Origin: Bacteroidota bacterium
Lineage (GTDB): Bacteria > Bacteroidota > Bacteroidia > Chitinophagales > Chitinophagaceae
Direction of reading: 5' to 3'
Assembly (NCBI GenBank): GCA_025361325.1
Contig: JANYAL010000090.1
Span: 1-16,868, forward strand
DNA length: 16,868 nucleotides
The position numbers and the translations under genes were made by a program. Positions 1-7,159 of this stretch are shown piece after piece (position 1 is the first letter of the stretch; the number at the start of each line of letters is the position of its first letter). A model generated the notes under the pieces. The model did no database searches, had not been told where the DNA came from, and saw nothing but the letters and a program-made list of their open reading frames with translations.

Positions 1-234
1 GGATCCTGAAAGAAGGAACGCATGAGGCCATTATCGGAACATCGGCCGTTTATGTCGGAGGCAGTTTCCAGACCTGGAAACACCTCGGTGCGCGGCTTAC
101 CGGTTCAGACATCTAGACTGCTGGGGAGATCCCCATCCTGCATATCATCATGGAATTTCCAACCCGAACCGGCTGGCAGCATGGAGGAAGCCAGGAAGGT
201 GGTGGCCGTACTGAAGGAACAGAGGAAGAACTGA
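1..234 (+). pseudogene. 3' end of an unidentified gene, reading frame apparently broken
   Basis: Coding-like sequence runs in from the left edge in the frame beginning at base 3 (residues such as AIIGTSAVYVGGSFQTW) but meets a TAG at 114-116. The same frame then continues with a plausible stretch (EIPILHIIMEF) to about 165. After that the sensible reading moves to the frame of base 1 (AGSMEEARKVVAVLKEQ) and stops with TGA at 232-234. A single extra C near 166-168 would join the last two pieces. The 5' part lies outside the window and I do not recognise the family. Either the gene is decaying or the sequence has errors here. Reading only the base-1 frame from the ATG at 22 gives an implausible first half. 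An intrinsic terminator follows 36 nt after the stop, which supports 232-234 as the true gene end. Confidence 0.35.
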
Positions 235-269
235 TCATAAAATATATCATCTTCCGGAAAGATGAGGAA

Positions 270-295
270 GGGGAGTATCTATACTTCCCTTTTTT
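270..295 (+). terminator. intrinsic terminator after the left-edge gene
   Basis: A stem of about 8 bp, GGGGAGTA (270-277) with TACTTCCC (282-289) including one G-T wobble, encloses a TCTA loop and runs directly into a tract of six T (290-295). A second small hairpin (CATCTT 248-253 with AAGATG 259-264) sits just upstream. This fits rho-independent termination of the rightward gene ending at 234. Confidence 0.75.
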
Positions 296-326
296 GTTTA
301 CTGCCGATATTTCATATTTTTTAAAA

Positions 327-935
327 TAAACATCAGTTATTACTGCATTTCAGCCCAAAATAATTAATAATAATTGTATATTCTTCCTTTTGAAAATCAG
401 CTTCCAATTAACCGAACAGCCGGGTAATTTTCAAATTATTGACTTATTTGCAAAAATAATCCCATTACATACTGTATTTCAGGCTAAAATGATGAAGATA
501 TTTTTTATGAATAAGCGTAAATTATTGTTAGAATGAAGGCCATGAATATATTATGTAAATACATATATAGAAAAACTATTTCCAGTGTTTACTGCGTTTC
601 AGGCTAAAATATACTAATTTTTAAACCATTTTATCCTTTCATTCACTGCCTTCATTCCTCCCTTATATATATGACCTTGCCAAACACAGGTGCTACAAGT
701 CAACGTTTCAGCCAAAAAGGGCCCTGCGGTATACCAGGTAGGGGTCAGGGTGCTACCATCTGTGTTGATTAACACAGATGGTAGCACCCTGTCCCGAACA
801 AGGTAGCACCCCATACCCTGGATAAGAACTCATTATTTACTTGTTCATCCCGGTTACAAAGGCAGTTTTCCAGTAGGGTAATAATCACTTTTGAAAAATA
901 AATACCATTCCATGCTGCATTTCAGCCCCAAAAAA
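327..935. repeat. five dispersed copies of a ~20-40-bp repeat in an AT-rich non-coding stretch
   Basis: 235-974 contains no convincing gene. Within it a motif close to TACTGCATTTCAGSCYAAAAT recurs on the plus strand at 341-361, 470-490, 590-610, about 700-719 (degenerate) and 913-933. Similarity extends upstream in most copies: an A-rich run followed by CCATT-CAT precedes copies 2 and 5 almost identically (about 452-490 and 894-933). The CAG of the core begins at 351, 480, 600, 709 and 923, so successive spacings are 129, 120, 109 and 214 nt, the last about twice the others. The sequence between copies is not repeated. The repeats could be protein-binding sites, promoter-like elements or remnants of a small mobile repeat; the sequence alone does not decide. 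Confidence 0.7.
742..795. repeat. long perfect inverted repeat (hairpin)
   Basis: Bases 746-766 and 771-791 are exact reverse complements (21 bp) around a GATT loop at 767-770. After one mismatch (745/792) the arms continue for three more pairs to 742 and 795. A further copy of GGTAGCACCC at 802-811 repeats the right arm (780-789). Weaker complementarity links 728-745 with 808-826, so a larger cruciform is possible. There is no T-tract on either side, so it is not a typical terminator. It sits inside the repeat-bearing stretch between copies 4 and 5. A REP/BIME-like or MITE-like origin is possible. Confidence 0.85.
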
Positions 936-974
936 CAGGAAAATTGCTAACCGATTCAATTATTTTCCGTTTAA

Positions 975-2003
975 TCACATACGATGGATGGCATCATATT
1001 CCAAAAACTCCAAATCTGGTGAGATATACCCTTCCTTTACCGGTTCATCTTTCATGAGATCGGTACTGAGGTATTTTTTATTGCTGTCGCTGAAAACGGT
1101 CACCACATTCTTTTTGGACATGCCCGGTTCATTCTGCAATTGTATAGCCCCGATGATATTGGCGCCTGAGGAGATGCCAACAGCCAGCCCCAGTTGCCTG
1201 GCAAGCTTCTGTGCCATGAGGATGGAATCGCCGTCGGAAACTTTAATAACGGGGTCCAGCTCATCGAGTTTTACGATGGCGGGTATGAATTCGTCTGAGA
1301 TACCTTGTATGCGGTGGGTACCCACTTTGTGCCCCGTGGAAAGGGTTGGCGATTCGGCGGGTTCAAGCGGGTGAACCTTTATAGCGGGGTTCCTGGTTAA
1401 AAGATATTTGCCAACCCCCATAATGGTGCCTCCCGTTCCCACACCAGCTACAAAGGCATCGGGTGTGATGTCATTGAATTGCAGCTGCATCCATATTTCC
1501 CTGGCGGTTGTCTTTTCATGTGCCATGGCATTGTATTTATTCTCGAACTGGCGGGGTAAAAAAATATTGCTGTTATTTGCATGCATCTGCTCACTTAAAG
1601 CAATACTCCCCAAAAAGCCACCCTCCTCTTTGGAAACCAGGATAACATTGGCTCCGAGGCTGCGGATGATCTCTATCCTTTCCCTGCTCAGCCAGTTGGG
1701 CATGATTATCTTTACCTCATGCCCCAGGGCTTTGCCTATTGCGCTGAAGGAGATCCCCGTGTTCCCGCTGGTAGCTTCCACGATCACCTGATCGCTGTTT
1801 ATTTTTCCGGCATGATAGGCCTGCTGCAGGATATAAAGGGCCATACGGTCCTTGATACTGCCGGTGAGGTTATAATGCTCGCATTTCACATATATCTTCC
1901 GCACCTCCTTTTTATAGAGATATACGATCTCCACCATGGGGGTATTACCGATAAGATGCCAGAGATGTTGAAACTTATTGTCCAGCTTGGTACGCATGGT
2001 CAT
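975..2003 (-). CDS. PLP-dependent cysteine synthase / cystathionine beta-synthase family enzyme
   Basis: The 342-aa product is a fold-type II PLP enzyme. Known relatives perform beta-replacement on O-acetylserine, O-phosphoserine or serine to make cysteine or cystathionine in the cytoplasm. Visible motifs are IGNTPMVEI (18-26), GSIKDR (48-53) with the Schiff-base lysine K51, the substrate loop TSGNTGIS (78-85), the phosphate-binding GVGTGGT (187-193), [11 protein letters not shown] (231-241) and GISSGAN (276-282). It is somewhat longer than CysK/CysM (about 300-320 aa), with a C-terminal extension ending YDAIHRM and no CBS regulatory domain. ATG at 2003 is preceded by TAAAAT; a second Met is two codons in. 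It is divergent from the SDR gene at 2189. Exact substrate cannot be assigned, so no symbol is given. Confidence 0.93.
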   Translation of the reverse strand: MTMRTKLDNKFQHLWHLIGNTPMVEIVYLYKKEVRKIYVKCEHYNLTGSIKDRMALYILQQAYHAGKINSDQVIVEATSGNTGISFSAIGKALGHEVKIIMPNWLSRERIEIIRSLGANVILVSKEEGGFLGSIALSEQMHANNSNIFLPRQFENKYNAMAHEKTTAREIWMQLQFNDITPDAFVAGVGTGGTIMGVGKYLLTRNPAIKVHPLEPAESPTLSTGHKVGTHRIQGISDEFIPAIVKLDELDPVIKVSDGDSILMAQKLARQLGLAVGISSGANIIGAIQLQNEPGMSKKNVVTVFSDSNKKYLSTDLMKDEPVKEGYISPDLEFLEYDAIHRM

Positions 2004-2065
2004 ATTTTACCGGGCTAAATTAGACGGTGCATTCCGCTGCAGGTATGACTTTTATCATTGAATCA

Positions 2066-2089
2066 CTTGCTTATACTCATTATAAGTGA
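2066..2089. promoter_or_regulatory. palindrome in the divergent intergenic region
   Basis: CTTATA (2070-2075) and TATAAG (2081-2086) form an inverted repeat around CTCAT, with a looser outer match (TCACTT on the left, AGTGA on the right). It lies 66 nt upstream of the minus-strand cysteine synthase-like gene and about 100 nt upstream of the plus-strand SDR gene. It could be an operator for a shared regulator. No perfect Bacteroidota promoter was found in 2004-2188. Confidence 0.3.
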
Positions 2090-2188
2090 ATGGCTGTCAG
2101 ATAACGATAACCTGCGTAAAAGAAGGGAAGAAGCCACCTGTTCCATTTTGAACTTATTGGCTCCCTGTTTGTTACTGCATTAAAAAAA

Positions 2189-2881
2189 ATGCGAAATTAT
2201 TTGATAATCGGCGGTTCATCGGGTATCGGGAACGCCATCGTACAGCAACTTGACAGGCAGCAAGCCCATGTTCATGCGTCCTATTTCAAGAATAGTAAAG
2301 AGCCCGGTGGAAGGGTCCGGTATTTTTACCTGGACGTGCTTGATGAGGAATTGTCATTAGCTTCGCTTCCAGAGGTATTGGATGGACTGGCCTATTGTCC
2401 GGGCAGCATCATGCTCAGGCCTTTTGCCAGGATCAAACCTGAGGACTTTTTACAGGATTACCGTTTGCAGGTTTTGGGGGCTGTCCGGGTGATTCAGCAG
2501 GTATTGCCTAACCTGAAAAAATCGGCCAATGGTTCCATCCTGTTGTTCTCCACAGTTGCCGTTCAAACGGGTTTTAATTTTCACAGCATTGTTGCGAGTT
2601 CCAAAGGGGCCATAGAAGGATTAACTAAAGCGCTGGCTGCAGAATTGGCGCCGCAGATCAGAGTCAATTGTATCGCCCCATCCATTACAGACACCCCCCT
2701 TGCCGGTGGATTATTGAATACTGCAGAAAAGAAAGAAGCGAATGCGCAGCGTCATCCAATGAAGCGTATCGGTACGCCTGAGGATATAGCCGAAACCGCC
2801 TGCTTTCTGCTGGGGGAAGGTTCGGGCTGGATAACGGGACAAGTCATTCATGTGGATGGGGGGATGTCGGTTATACGATAA
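2189..2881 (+). CDS. short-chain dehydrogenase/reductase family protein lacking the catalytic tyrosine
   Basis: The 230-aa product has the length and order of a classical SDR. It carries the dinucleotide-binding glycine motif GGSSGIG (8-14), an acidic residue after the next strand (LDV, D49), and YCPGS (69-73) where NNAG is usual. The catalytic-region serine is S121 in FSTVAV, and the C-terminal end has RVNCIAPS and ITGQVIHVDGG. The usual YxxxK reads VASSK (135-139), so the active-site tyrosine is valine while lysine K139 remains. The codon is GTT with intact sequence around it, so a sequencing slip is unlikely. Some SDR subfamilies naturally lack this tyrosine, so function as a non-classical reductase or ligand-binding protein is possible. 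ATG at 2189 follows an A-run. Substrate unknown. Confidence 0.92.
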   Translation: MRNYLIIGGSSGIGNAIVQQLDRQQAHVHASYFKNSKEPGGRVRYFYLDVLDEELSLASLPEVLDGLAYCPGSIMLRPFARIKPEDFLQDYRLQVLGAVRVIQQVLPNLKKSANGSILLFSTVAVQTGFNFHSIVASSKGAIEGLTKALAAELAPQIRVNCIAPSITDTPLAGGLLNTAEKKEANAQRHPMKRIGTPEDIAETACFLLGEGSGWITGQVIHVDGGMSVIR

Positions 2882-2958
2882 AGCATTATGCAATACTGCA
2901 TACCTGTATAACCAGACCACGTAGCGCCTTACCGGAACTGTTCCTTTTCAGATCAATT

Positions 2959-4242
2959 CTAAGCAATGGCCAGGTCGGGAAAATTGCCGGGAAGTACGGT
3001 GGCCACATCGGAAGCCTGCATTCCGAACCAGTGCTGCAGGATACTGCTGTATACCGAACGAAAATCGTGCTGCATGGGCACATTGTCATTTACAGTTGCG
3101 GATGCAGGAATCTGCGGGTTGTCGCCAAAGATGCCACCCTTTACTTTGTGACCGAAATAAAAGAGAGGTGCTGCCGCACCATGATCTGTGCCGCCACTCG
3201 CATTGCTTTTTATTCTTCTTCCGAATTCAGAGAAGGTCATACCCATCACTTTGTCCTGAACCTGTAGTATTGCCAGGTCATCCATGAATGCACCGATCGC
3301 TTCTGAAACCTTTTTAAGTAAGTTGGCATGGTTACCCGTAGTCTTGTCTGCATCTTCCGTCTGTTTGGAATGGGTATCGAAGCCACCTATATTCACCATA
3401 TATACTTTTGTCTTAAGGCCCCCCCCGATCAGCCGGGCCACGATCTTCAGCTGGTCGGCCAGCGCATTCTTTCCTGCTGCCGGGTATTTATCCGATTGCT
3501 TCGTCACTTTAAGGGCAGCTTTCTTGATCACGTCGGCATACTGGTCGGTCTTGACCGACATTTCCTTGATATAATTGAGTTGTTCGCCCCAGCGGGTATC
3601 GCCCGAAACATCCATCTTTCCTTCGATGAGGTTATAAAAGCTGTTGGGGTTGCTGATGGCAAGTCCCATGATGAAGGCCGGTCCCTGGAAAGTGGAAGAG
3701 ATTACAGAACCCACTTGTATGCCGAGCGGGTCGGGCATGGAAGTGCTGGGGTAATTGTCAGGGAAACCCGGGTACCATTCATCCAGCAATCGCCCGGCCC
3801 AGCCGGTGTTCATTGAAACGTTGCTGTCGCTACCGGTCATCCAGATATCGGTTGCTCTAAAATGCGAGAAGTTGGGTTTTGGATAACTGACCGCCTGGAT
3901 GATGCCCAGTTTGCCCTGCTCGAACAGGTTCTGCATATCGGTCATGGAGGGATGAAGGGCCGTTTTGTCGTATCCCTTCAGTTTAAGTAATTTCTCTTCA
4001 GGCAGGGCAATATTGGCACGGGCTGCCAGGTAAGAGGCATACTGGTCGGCGGGGATCACGGTATTGATGCCGTCATTGCCCCCTGCAAACTGCAGCAGTA
4101 CCAACACCCTGTCATCGTTCCAATACCGGCGCAGGGCGTGCATCATGGGGGCACCCGCGAGCGTTCTCAGGGAGATGCCGTTGAAGAAAGCCGGCAGCAC
4201 CAGGCCGCTAAGGGATCTTTTGATGAAGTCTTTGCGTTTCAT
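2959..4242 (-). CDS. DUF1501 family exported protein
   Basis: The 427-aa product matches the DUF1501 family, which belongs to the alkaline phosphatase/sulfatase-like superfamily; its function is not established. Visible hallmarks are QFAGGNDGINTVIP (51-64), IGGFDTH (285-291), FSEFGRR (337-343) and GGTDHG (350-355), which supply the Asp/His residues expected at a metal site. The N terminus (KRKDFIKRS, then a hydrophobic segment to about 30) resembles the export signals of this family. It has Arg-Lys rather than a strict twin arginine, so Tat export is only suggested. It starts 25 nt downstream of the DUF1800 gene on the same strand. That pairing recurs widely in bacteria and implies co-transcription and a joint role at the cell envelope. 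It converges with the SDR gene; no terminator is visible in 2882-2958. Confidence 0.93.
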   Translation of the reverse strand: MKRKDFIKRSLSGLVLPAFFNGISLRTLAGAPMMHALRRYWNDDRVLVLLQFAGGNDGINTVIPADQYASYLAARANIALPEEKLLKLKGYDKTALHPSMTDMQNLFEQGKLGIIQAVSYPKPNFSHFRATDIWMTGSDSNVSMNTGWAGRLLDEWYPGFPDNYPSTSMPDPLGIQVGSVISSTFQGPAFIMGLAISNPNSFYNLIEGKMDVSGDTRWGEQLNYIKEMSVKTDQYADVIKKAALKVTKQSDKYPAAGKNALADQLKIVARLIGGGLKTKVYMVNIGGFDTHSKQTEDADKTTGNHANLLKKVSEAIGAFMDDLAILQVQDKVMGMTFSEFGRRIKSNASGGTDHGAAAPLFYFGHKVKGGIFGDNPQIPASATVNDNVPMQHDFRSVYSSILQHWFGMQASDVATVLPGNFPDLAIA

Positions 4243-4267
4243 GTAAAAAGGGTTATCTGTTATGGGT

Positions 4268-5881
4268 TCAGCATAATTGGTACTGCGGTAAATTCATCAG
4301 GTACTGAAAAAGTCGTTTTAGCTTTTCCGTTACATCCTTCCGGTTCTCGTTATTGGCCTCATCCTTCAGCTGTGTAAAGGCATCAGTCCAGTAATGGTCG
4401 CTCATCATTCCCTGTAGTCCGGATAATAATATCCCCTCCTTAATATGCTGCTTTTCCGTGTCTGACAGGGGAACCGTGTATAGCCGTTGTATACATTCCC
4501 CGATCAGGGCATCCGGGTTAGCGGGGTTAGCAAATGTTTGTAAGAAGGCAATAACGTCTACAATTATCTTTTTCTTATCCTTCGCAAAGCCGCTGGTTAC
4601 GATCTTGTCGGTGAACCGGTTCCGCTTGGGCAAGGTATCTGAATTGATCCAGATCTTATCGAACTGGGGAACCTGGTAATAAGCCTGCCAGCCCGCTACA
4701 TTGGGTGGATCACCAATGCTCTGCTGCTGCACGGCGGCGGTGTTATGTATGGTGTACCAGAGGGAATACTGTTGTATATAATCTTCATCGCCAGGGAAGC
4801 TGATATTGAATTCCCGGCAAAGGCCGATGCAGAAATCCACCGGGCTTTTGATCTGGCATCCCCTGTTGTTCCGGTCAAAGAAATGATTGCTGCACAGGAG
4901 CTCAGCCAATACAGGCTTTATATCATAGTTATGCTTACGGAAGGTCCTGGCCAGCGGCGTGATGATGTTCTTTTCTGTAGCCGAATCAATGTTATGGTAT
5001 ATGAAGAACCGGTAAAGTTTACGGCAAATGAAACGCGACACTTCTTCCTGTGCCATGATCATATCGAGCATATCATCGAATTCCCCGGAACCCTCATCAC
5101 CCTTGCGTCCTTTAATCACTGTATTGTTGTAAAAAGAGGAGAAAATCTTATCGGTCTCATCGTGGCGCTTGGGATCAAAGAGACCGTGGGCCTCCGGCAA
5201 TACCTTGTTCTCTATCCTGAAGCCGGTGAGGACCCGGGCGGCGGCTTTAACGTCGTCCTCATTATAATGCGACCCCGGGCCCTTTCCCACGGTAAACAAT
5301 TCCTGCAATTCCCTGCCGTAATTCTCATCAGGAGCCTTTTTTACATTATTGTTGCCGTTCAGGTATTTCAGCATAGCCGGGTCGGTGGTGATGGCCCTCA
5401 CCATTTCCTTGAAATTGCCCAGGGCAGATTGCCTTAGAAGCATGTTCTGTTTATAGGAAAAGAAGGCATTGTCTACCTTATTCATTTCTGTTGAGAAATG
5501 ATTATGCCAGAAGAGCGTCATTTTTTCTCTTAAAGTAGGTTTCTGAGCCAGCATCAGGCCTGTCCACCAGCTCCGGAGTGAATTCTTCCGTTTACCACCA
5601 TTCATTCCCGACTGTTTGCTGGCAGTGATCCAGGTTTGTCCGGGGGGAATCTCCTCATCTGTATATTTGTCGTCATTGTAATTATTGACAGGCGGGGCAG
5701 GCAGATCTTCCGGGGTATTCAGCAGTATTTCTAGTGCATCGTTCGCTTTTTTACCAGTGAAAACTGCCACATCTACCTGCCTGGCCCCGAACATGGTGCG
5801 CTTTAGTAAATGTGTGGCATCTTCTTTTGTCAGCCGGCCTTTGTAAGGTTTGATATTGCTGTTGACAGCGGTATTGCCCAT
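4268..5881 (-). CDS. DUF1800 family protein
   Basis: The 537-aa product shows the DUF1800 signature: FWHNHFST (124-131), a conserved block from LNGNNN to LFTVG (174-199) including ENYGRELQELF, EDDVKAAARVLTGF (208-221), and PPNVAGWQAYYQ further on. The family's biochemical function is unknown; it is usually encoded just upstream of a DUF1501 protein, as here. No signal peptide is obvious: residues 1-20 are polar, and the open frame upstream of ATG 5881 offers no other Met nearby. TGGA before the ATG is a weak ribosome-binding-like sequence. The gene is the first of a two-gene minus-strand unit. Its promoter must lie in 5882-6003; only a weak -7-like TAACTTTT is seen there. Confidence 0.93.
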   Translation of the reverse strand: MGNTAVNSNIKPYKGRLTKEDATHLLKRTMFGARQVDVAVFTGKKANDALEILLNTPEDLPAPPVNNYNDDKYTDEEIPPGQTWITASKQSGMNGGKRKNSLRSWWTGLMLAQKPTLREKMTLFWHNHFSTEMNKVDNAFFSYKQNMLLRQSALGNFKEMVRAITTDPAMLKYLNGNNNVKKAPDENYGRELQELFTVGKGPGSHYNEDDVKAAARVLTGFRIENKVLPEAHGLFDPKRHDETDKIFSSFYNNTVIKGRKGDEGSGEFDDMLDMIMAQEEVSRFICRKLYRFFIYHNIDSATEKNIITPLARTFRKHNYDIKPVLAELLCSNHFFDRNNRGCQIKSPVDFCIGLCREFNISFPGDEDYIQQYSLWYTIHNTAAVQQQSIGDPPNVAGWQAYYQVPQFDKIWINSDTLPKRNRFTDKIVTSGFAKDKKKIIVDVIAFLQTFANPANPDALIGECIQRLYTVPLSDTEKQHIKEGILLSGLQGMMSDHYWTDAFTQLKDEANNENRKDVTEKLKRLFQYLMNLPQYQLC

Positions 5882-6003
5882 TCCAGTTGATTTAGATGAG
5901 AAGCGTGAGATTGTGGACTGTAATTAATGTAAAAAGTTAAACCCATGCTGTTAAATCATCGTTAAGCAGGTAATGGACAGTCCATTGTCTGCCTGGGGGA
6001 TAA

Positions 6004-6030
6004 TAAAAAAAGCCTCCAGTTAAGAAGGCT
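6004..6030 (-). terminator. intrinsic terminator of element A
   Basis: Read on the minus strand, AGCCTTC (6030-6024) pairs with the segment at 6017-6011 (one wobble) around a short loop, then runs into six T with one more T beyond. It is the leftward end of candidate RNA element A. It lies upstream of, and reads in the same direction as, the DUF1800 gene. Confidence 0.65.
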
Positions 6031-6190
6031 AAAATCGTTTGTTCTTGAGGTTTGGTCTTTTAACAGGATCTGGATTTGGGTTGGTCTTTTAGAGAATATT
6101 GGTTGGTTTCTGATGTAAAATTATTCGGCTGTAAGCGCTCCTGCAACTTATATATTCCCGCCCGGGCTATTTAACCACTGAACCGGGATT
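6005..6190 (-). ncRNA. candidate small RNA, copy A of a duplicated intergenic element
   Basis: This stretch lies in the 453-nt gap between the DUF1800 gene and the gene at 6335. It shares blocks with 6855-7090 in the same order and orientation: GTTTCTGATGTAAAA (6106-6120), CGCTCCTGCAA (6136-6146), CGGGCTATTT (6163-6172) and CTGAACCGG (6178-6186). Over 6106-6186 the two copies align without gaps, with 62 of 81 positions identical by hand count. Both copies end, read on the minus strand, in TTGTTCTTG-complementary sequence followed by a hairpin and a T-run, so the likely transcript is leftward. Copy A also has TTGGTCTTTTA twice (6052-6062, 6081-6091). The 5' boundary is uncertain, no good promoter was found, and no start-containing ORF spans it. 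Confidence 0.45.
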
Positions 6191-6334
6191 TTGATGTACT
6201 GGACGGGAAAACTGTGTTAGTTCCTGGTTCGAGTTTTTATAGTTCCCGGATTTTTGAATTACCTATCCGGCATCCATTATCCAGCCAGGCAGATACCATC
6301 ACCAAATTATCAAATCATTCATTATTTTCACTCC

Positions 6335-6751
6335 ATGAACGAAGTGAATATCACGCTTGATATCCTGAAAGCCATGGTGCAGGCCCATCCTTCCTCTGTT
6401 TTCATCAATAGTCTTTACACGCAATACTGTAACCGGGGCGGACTGAGTAAGAAGCAGCTGGAAGGTCTGTACAGTAAAGCTTCAAGAACGGACGGCATAC
6501 CCCCGCACAAGCTGGCGACGCTGGAAGCCATCATCAGAAAGAAACCTACCCGGGAGCGGGCTCCTGCCAGTATTAAGATCAATATGCCGGCTAATGACCC
6601 CGAAACCGGGAAAATGATTACGGATATCCTGTCCAGGTTCCCGTTGCATAAGCGGGTACTTTTCCTGCAGTCAAAATATGATCATAAGGAAATACTAAGT
6701 CCGGGTGAAGTGGAGGAAATAAGGAAGTTCGGTAAACTATTGATTAAATAG
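6335..6751 (+). CDS. hypothetical protein between the two duplicated elements
   Basis: The 138-aa product is not one I recognise. It starts MNEVNITLDILKAMVQAHPS and has no signal peptide or membrane segment, so it is probably cytoplasmic. It looks mostly helical, with a basic middle (RKKPTRER, about 68-75), a segment SIKINMPANDPETGK (79-93), and a helical end (GEVEEIRKFGKLL). ATG 6335 is preferred over an in-frame ATG at 6254 because the extra 27 residues (rich in His, Tyr, Pro) look non-coding. Codon choice is like that of neighbouring genes. It is flanked on both sides by the leftward candidate RNA elements and has no partner gene on its strand within 400 nt downstream. Confidence 0.7.
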   Translation: MNEVNITLDILKAMVQAHPSSVFINSLYTQYCNRGGLSKKQLEGLYSKASRTDGIPPHKLATLEAIIRKKPTRERAPASIKINMPANDPETGKMITDILSRFPLHKRVLFLQSKYDHKEILSPGEVEEIRKFGKLLIK

Positions 6752-6854
6752 ATCTTAGTAGGTATTTCTTAGTTGGGTGCCTGTTGTATGAAATGTATTA
6801 TGTATTCCCAAGCTTTACATCTGAAAGGTTGCCAACTGGGAACAGCGGACTATT

Positions 6855-6880
6855 AAAAAAAACCTCCCTTTCGGGAGGCT
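6855..6880 (-). terminator. strong intrinsic terminator of element B
   Basis: On the minus strand CCTCCC (6878-6873), a GAAA tetraloop (6872-6869) and GGGAGG (6868-6863) are followed by eight T (6862-6855). The T-run exists only in the leftward direction, which sets the orientation of element B. Confidence 0.85.
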
Positions 6881-7090
6881 CAAAATCTTTGTTCTTGTGG
6901 TGATTTTTTGGTTTTCGTTGGATTTGGATAAGCTGGTTTTCTATTGGGATTATCGGATTGGTCTTCTAAAGGATATAGGTAATAAGTTTCTGATGTAAAA
7001 ATATACTGCAAATAACGCTCCTGCAAGTAATATTCCTCAGCTCGGGCTATTTTACGGCTGAACCGGAATTTTCGGGCACTGAACCGGGTA
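6855..7090 (-). ncRNA. candidate small RNA, copy B of the duplicated intergenic element
   Basis: This stretch occupies most of the 408-nt gap between the genes at 6335 and 7160. It matches element A: GTTTCTGATGTAAAA at 6986-7000, CGCTCCTGCAA at 7016-7026, CGGGCTATTT at 7043-7052 and CTGAACCGG at 7058-7066, with exactly the same internal spacing as in copy A. The terminator-proximal part matches too (TTTGTTCTTG), but B carries about 30 nt more between 6900 and 6986. A minus-strand open frame crosses B and ends TGA just before the hairpin, but it lacks an ATG and the corresponding frame of A has stops, so an RNA is favoured over a protein. A possible degenerate promoter (TAGTTTTT on the minus strand at 7093-7100, with TTTT 18 nt upstream) lies at its 5' end. 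Confidence 0.5.
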
Positions 7091-7159
7091 CTAAAAACTA
7101 TATAAAACCTCAGGAAATAAAATTAGTTTTACAACAGGGAATCATAAAACATCATTACC

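Noticed and set aside
111..117. TCTAGA, together with the leading GGATCC, as cloning-vector sequence
   Set aside because: Both are common restriction sites and the surrounding sequence reads like bacterial coding DNA, not vector.
614..814. 66-codon open frame on the minus strand
   Set aside because: It runs through the perfect hairpin at 742-795 and repeat copy 4; its length is explained by the palindrome and the product has no protein-like features.
327..935. CRISPR array
   Set aside because: The repeats are divergent, the spacings (109-214 nt) are far longer and less regular than CRISPR spacers, and no cas gene is present.
4200..4242. Strict Tat signal on the DUF1501 protein
   Set aside because: The N terminus has KRKDF without two adjacent arginines, so only a Tat-like or general export signal can be claimed.
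4745..5437. 230-codon plus-strand open frame
   Set aside because: It lies wholly inside the DUF1800 gene on the opposite strand, which has clear family motifs.
6254..6334. 27-residue N-terminal extension of the hypothetical gene
   Set aside because: Composition is unlike the rest of the protein, and the ATG at 6335 starts the well-behaved part; the extension cannot be fully excluded.
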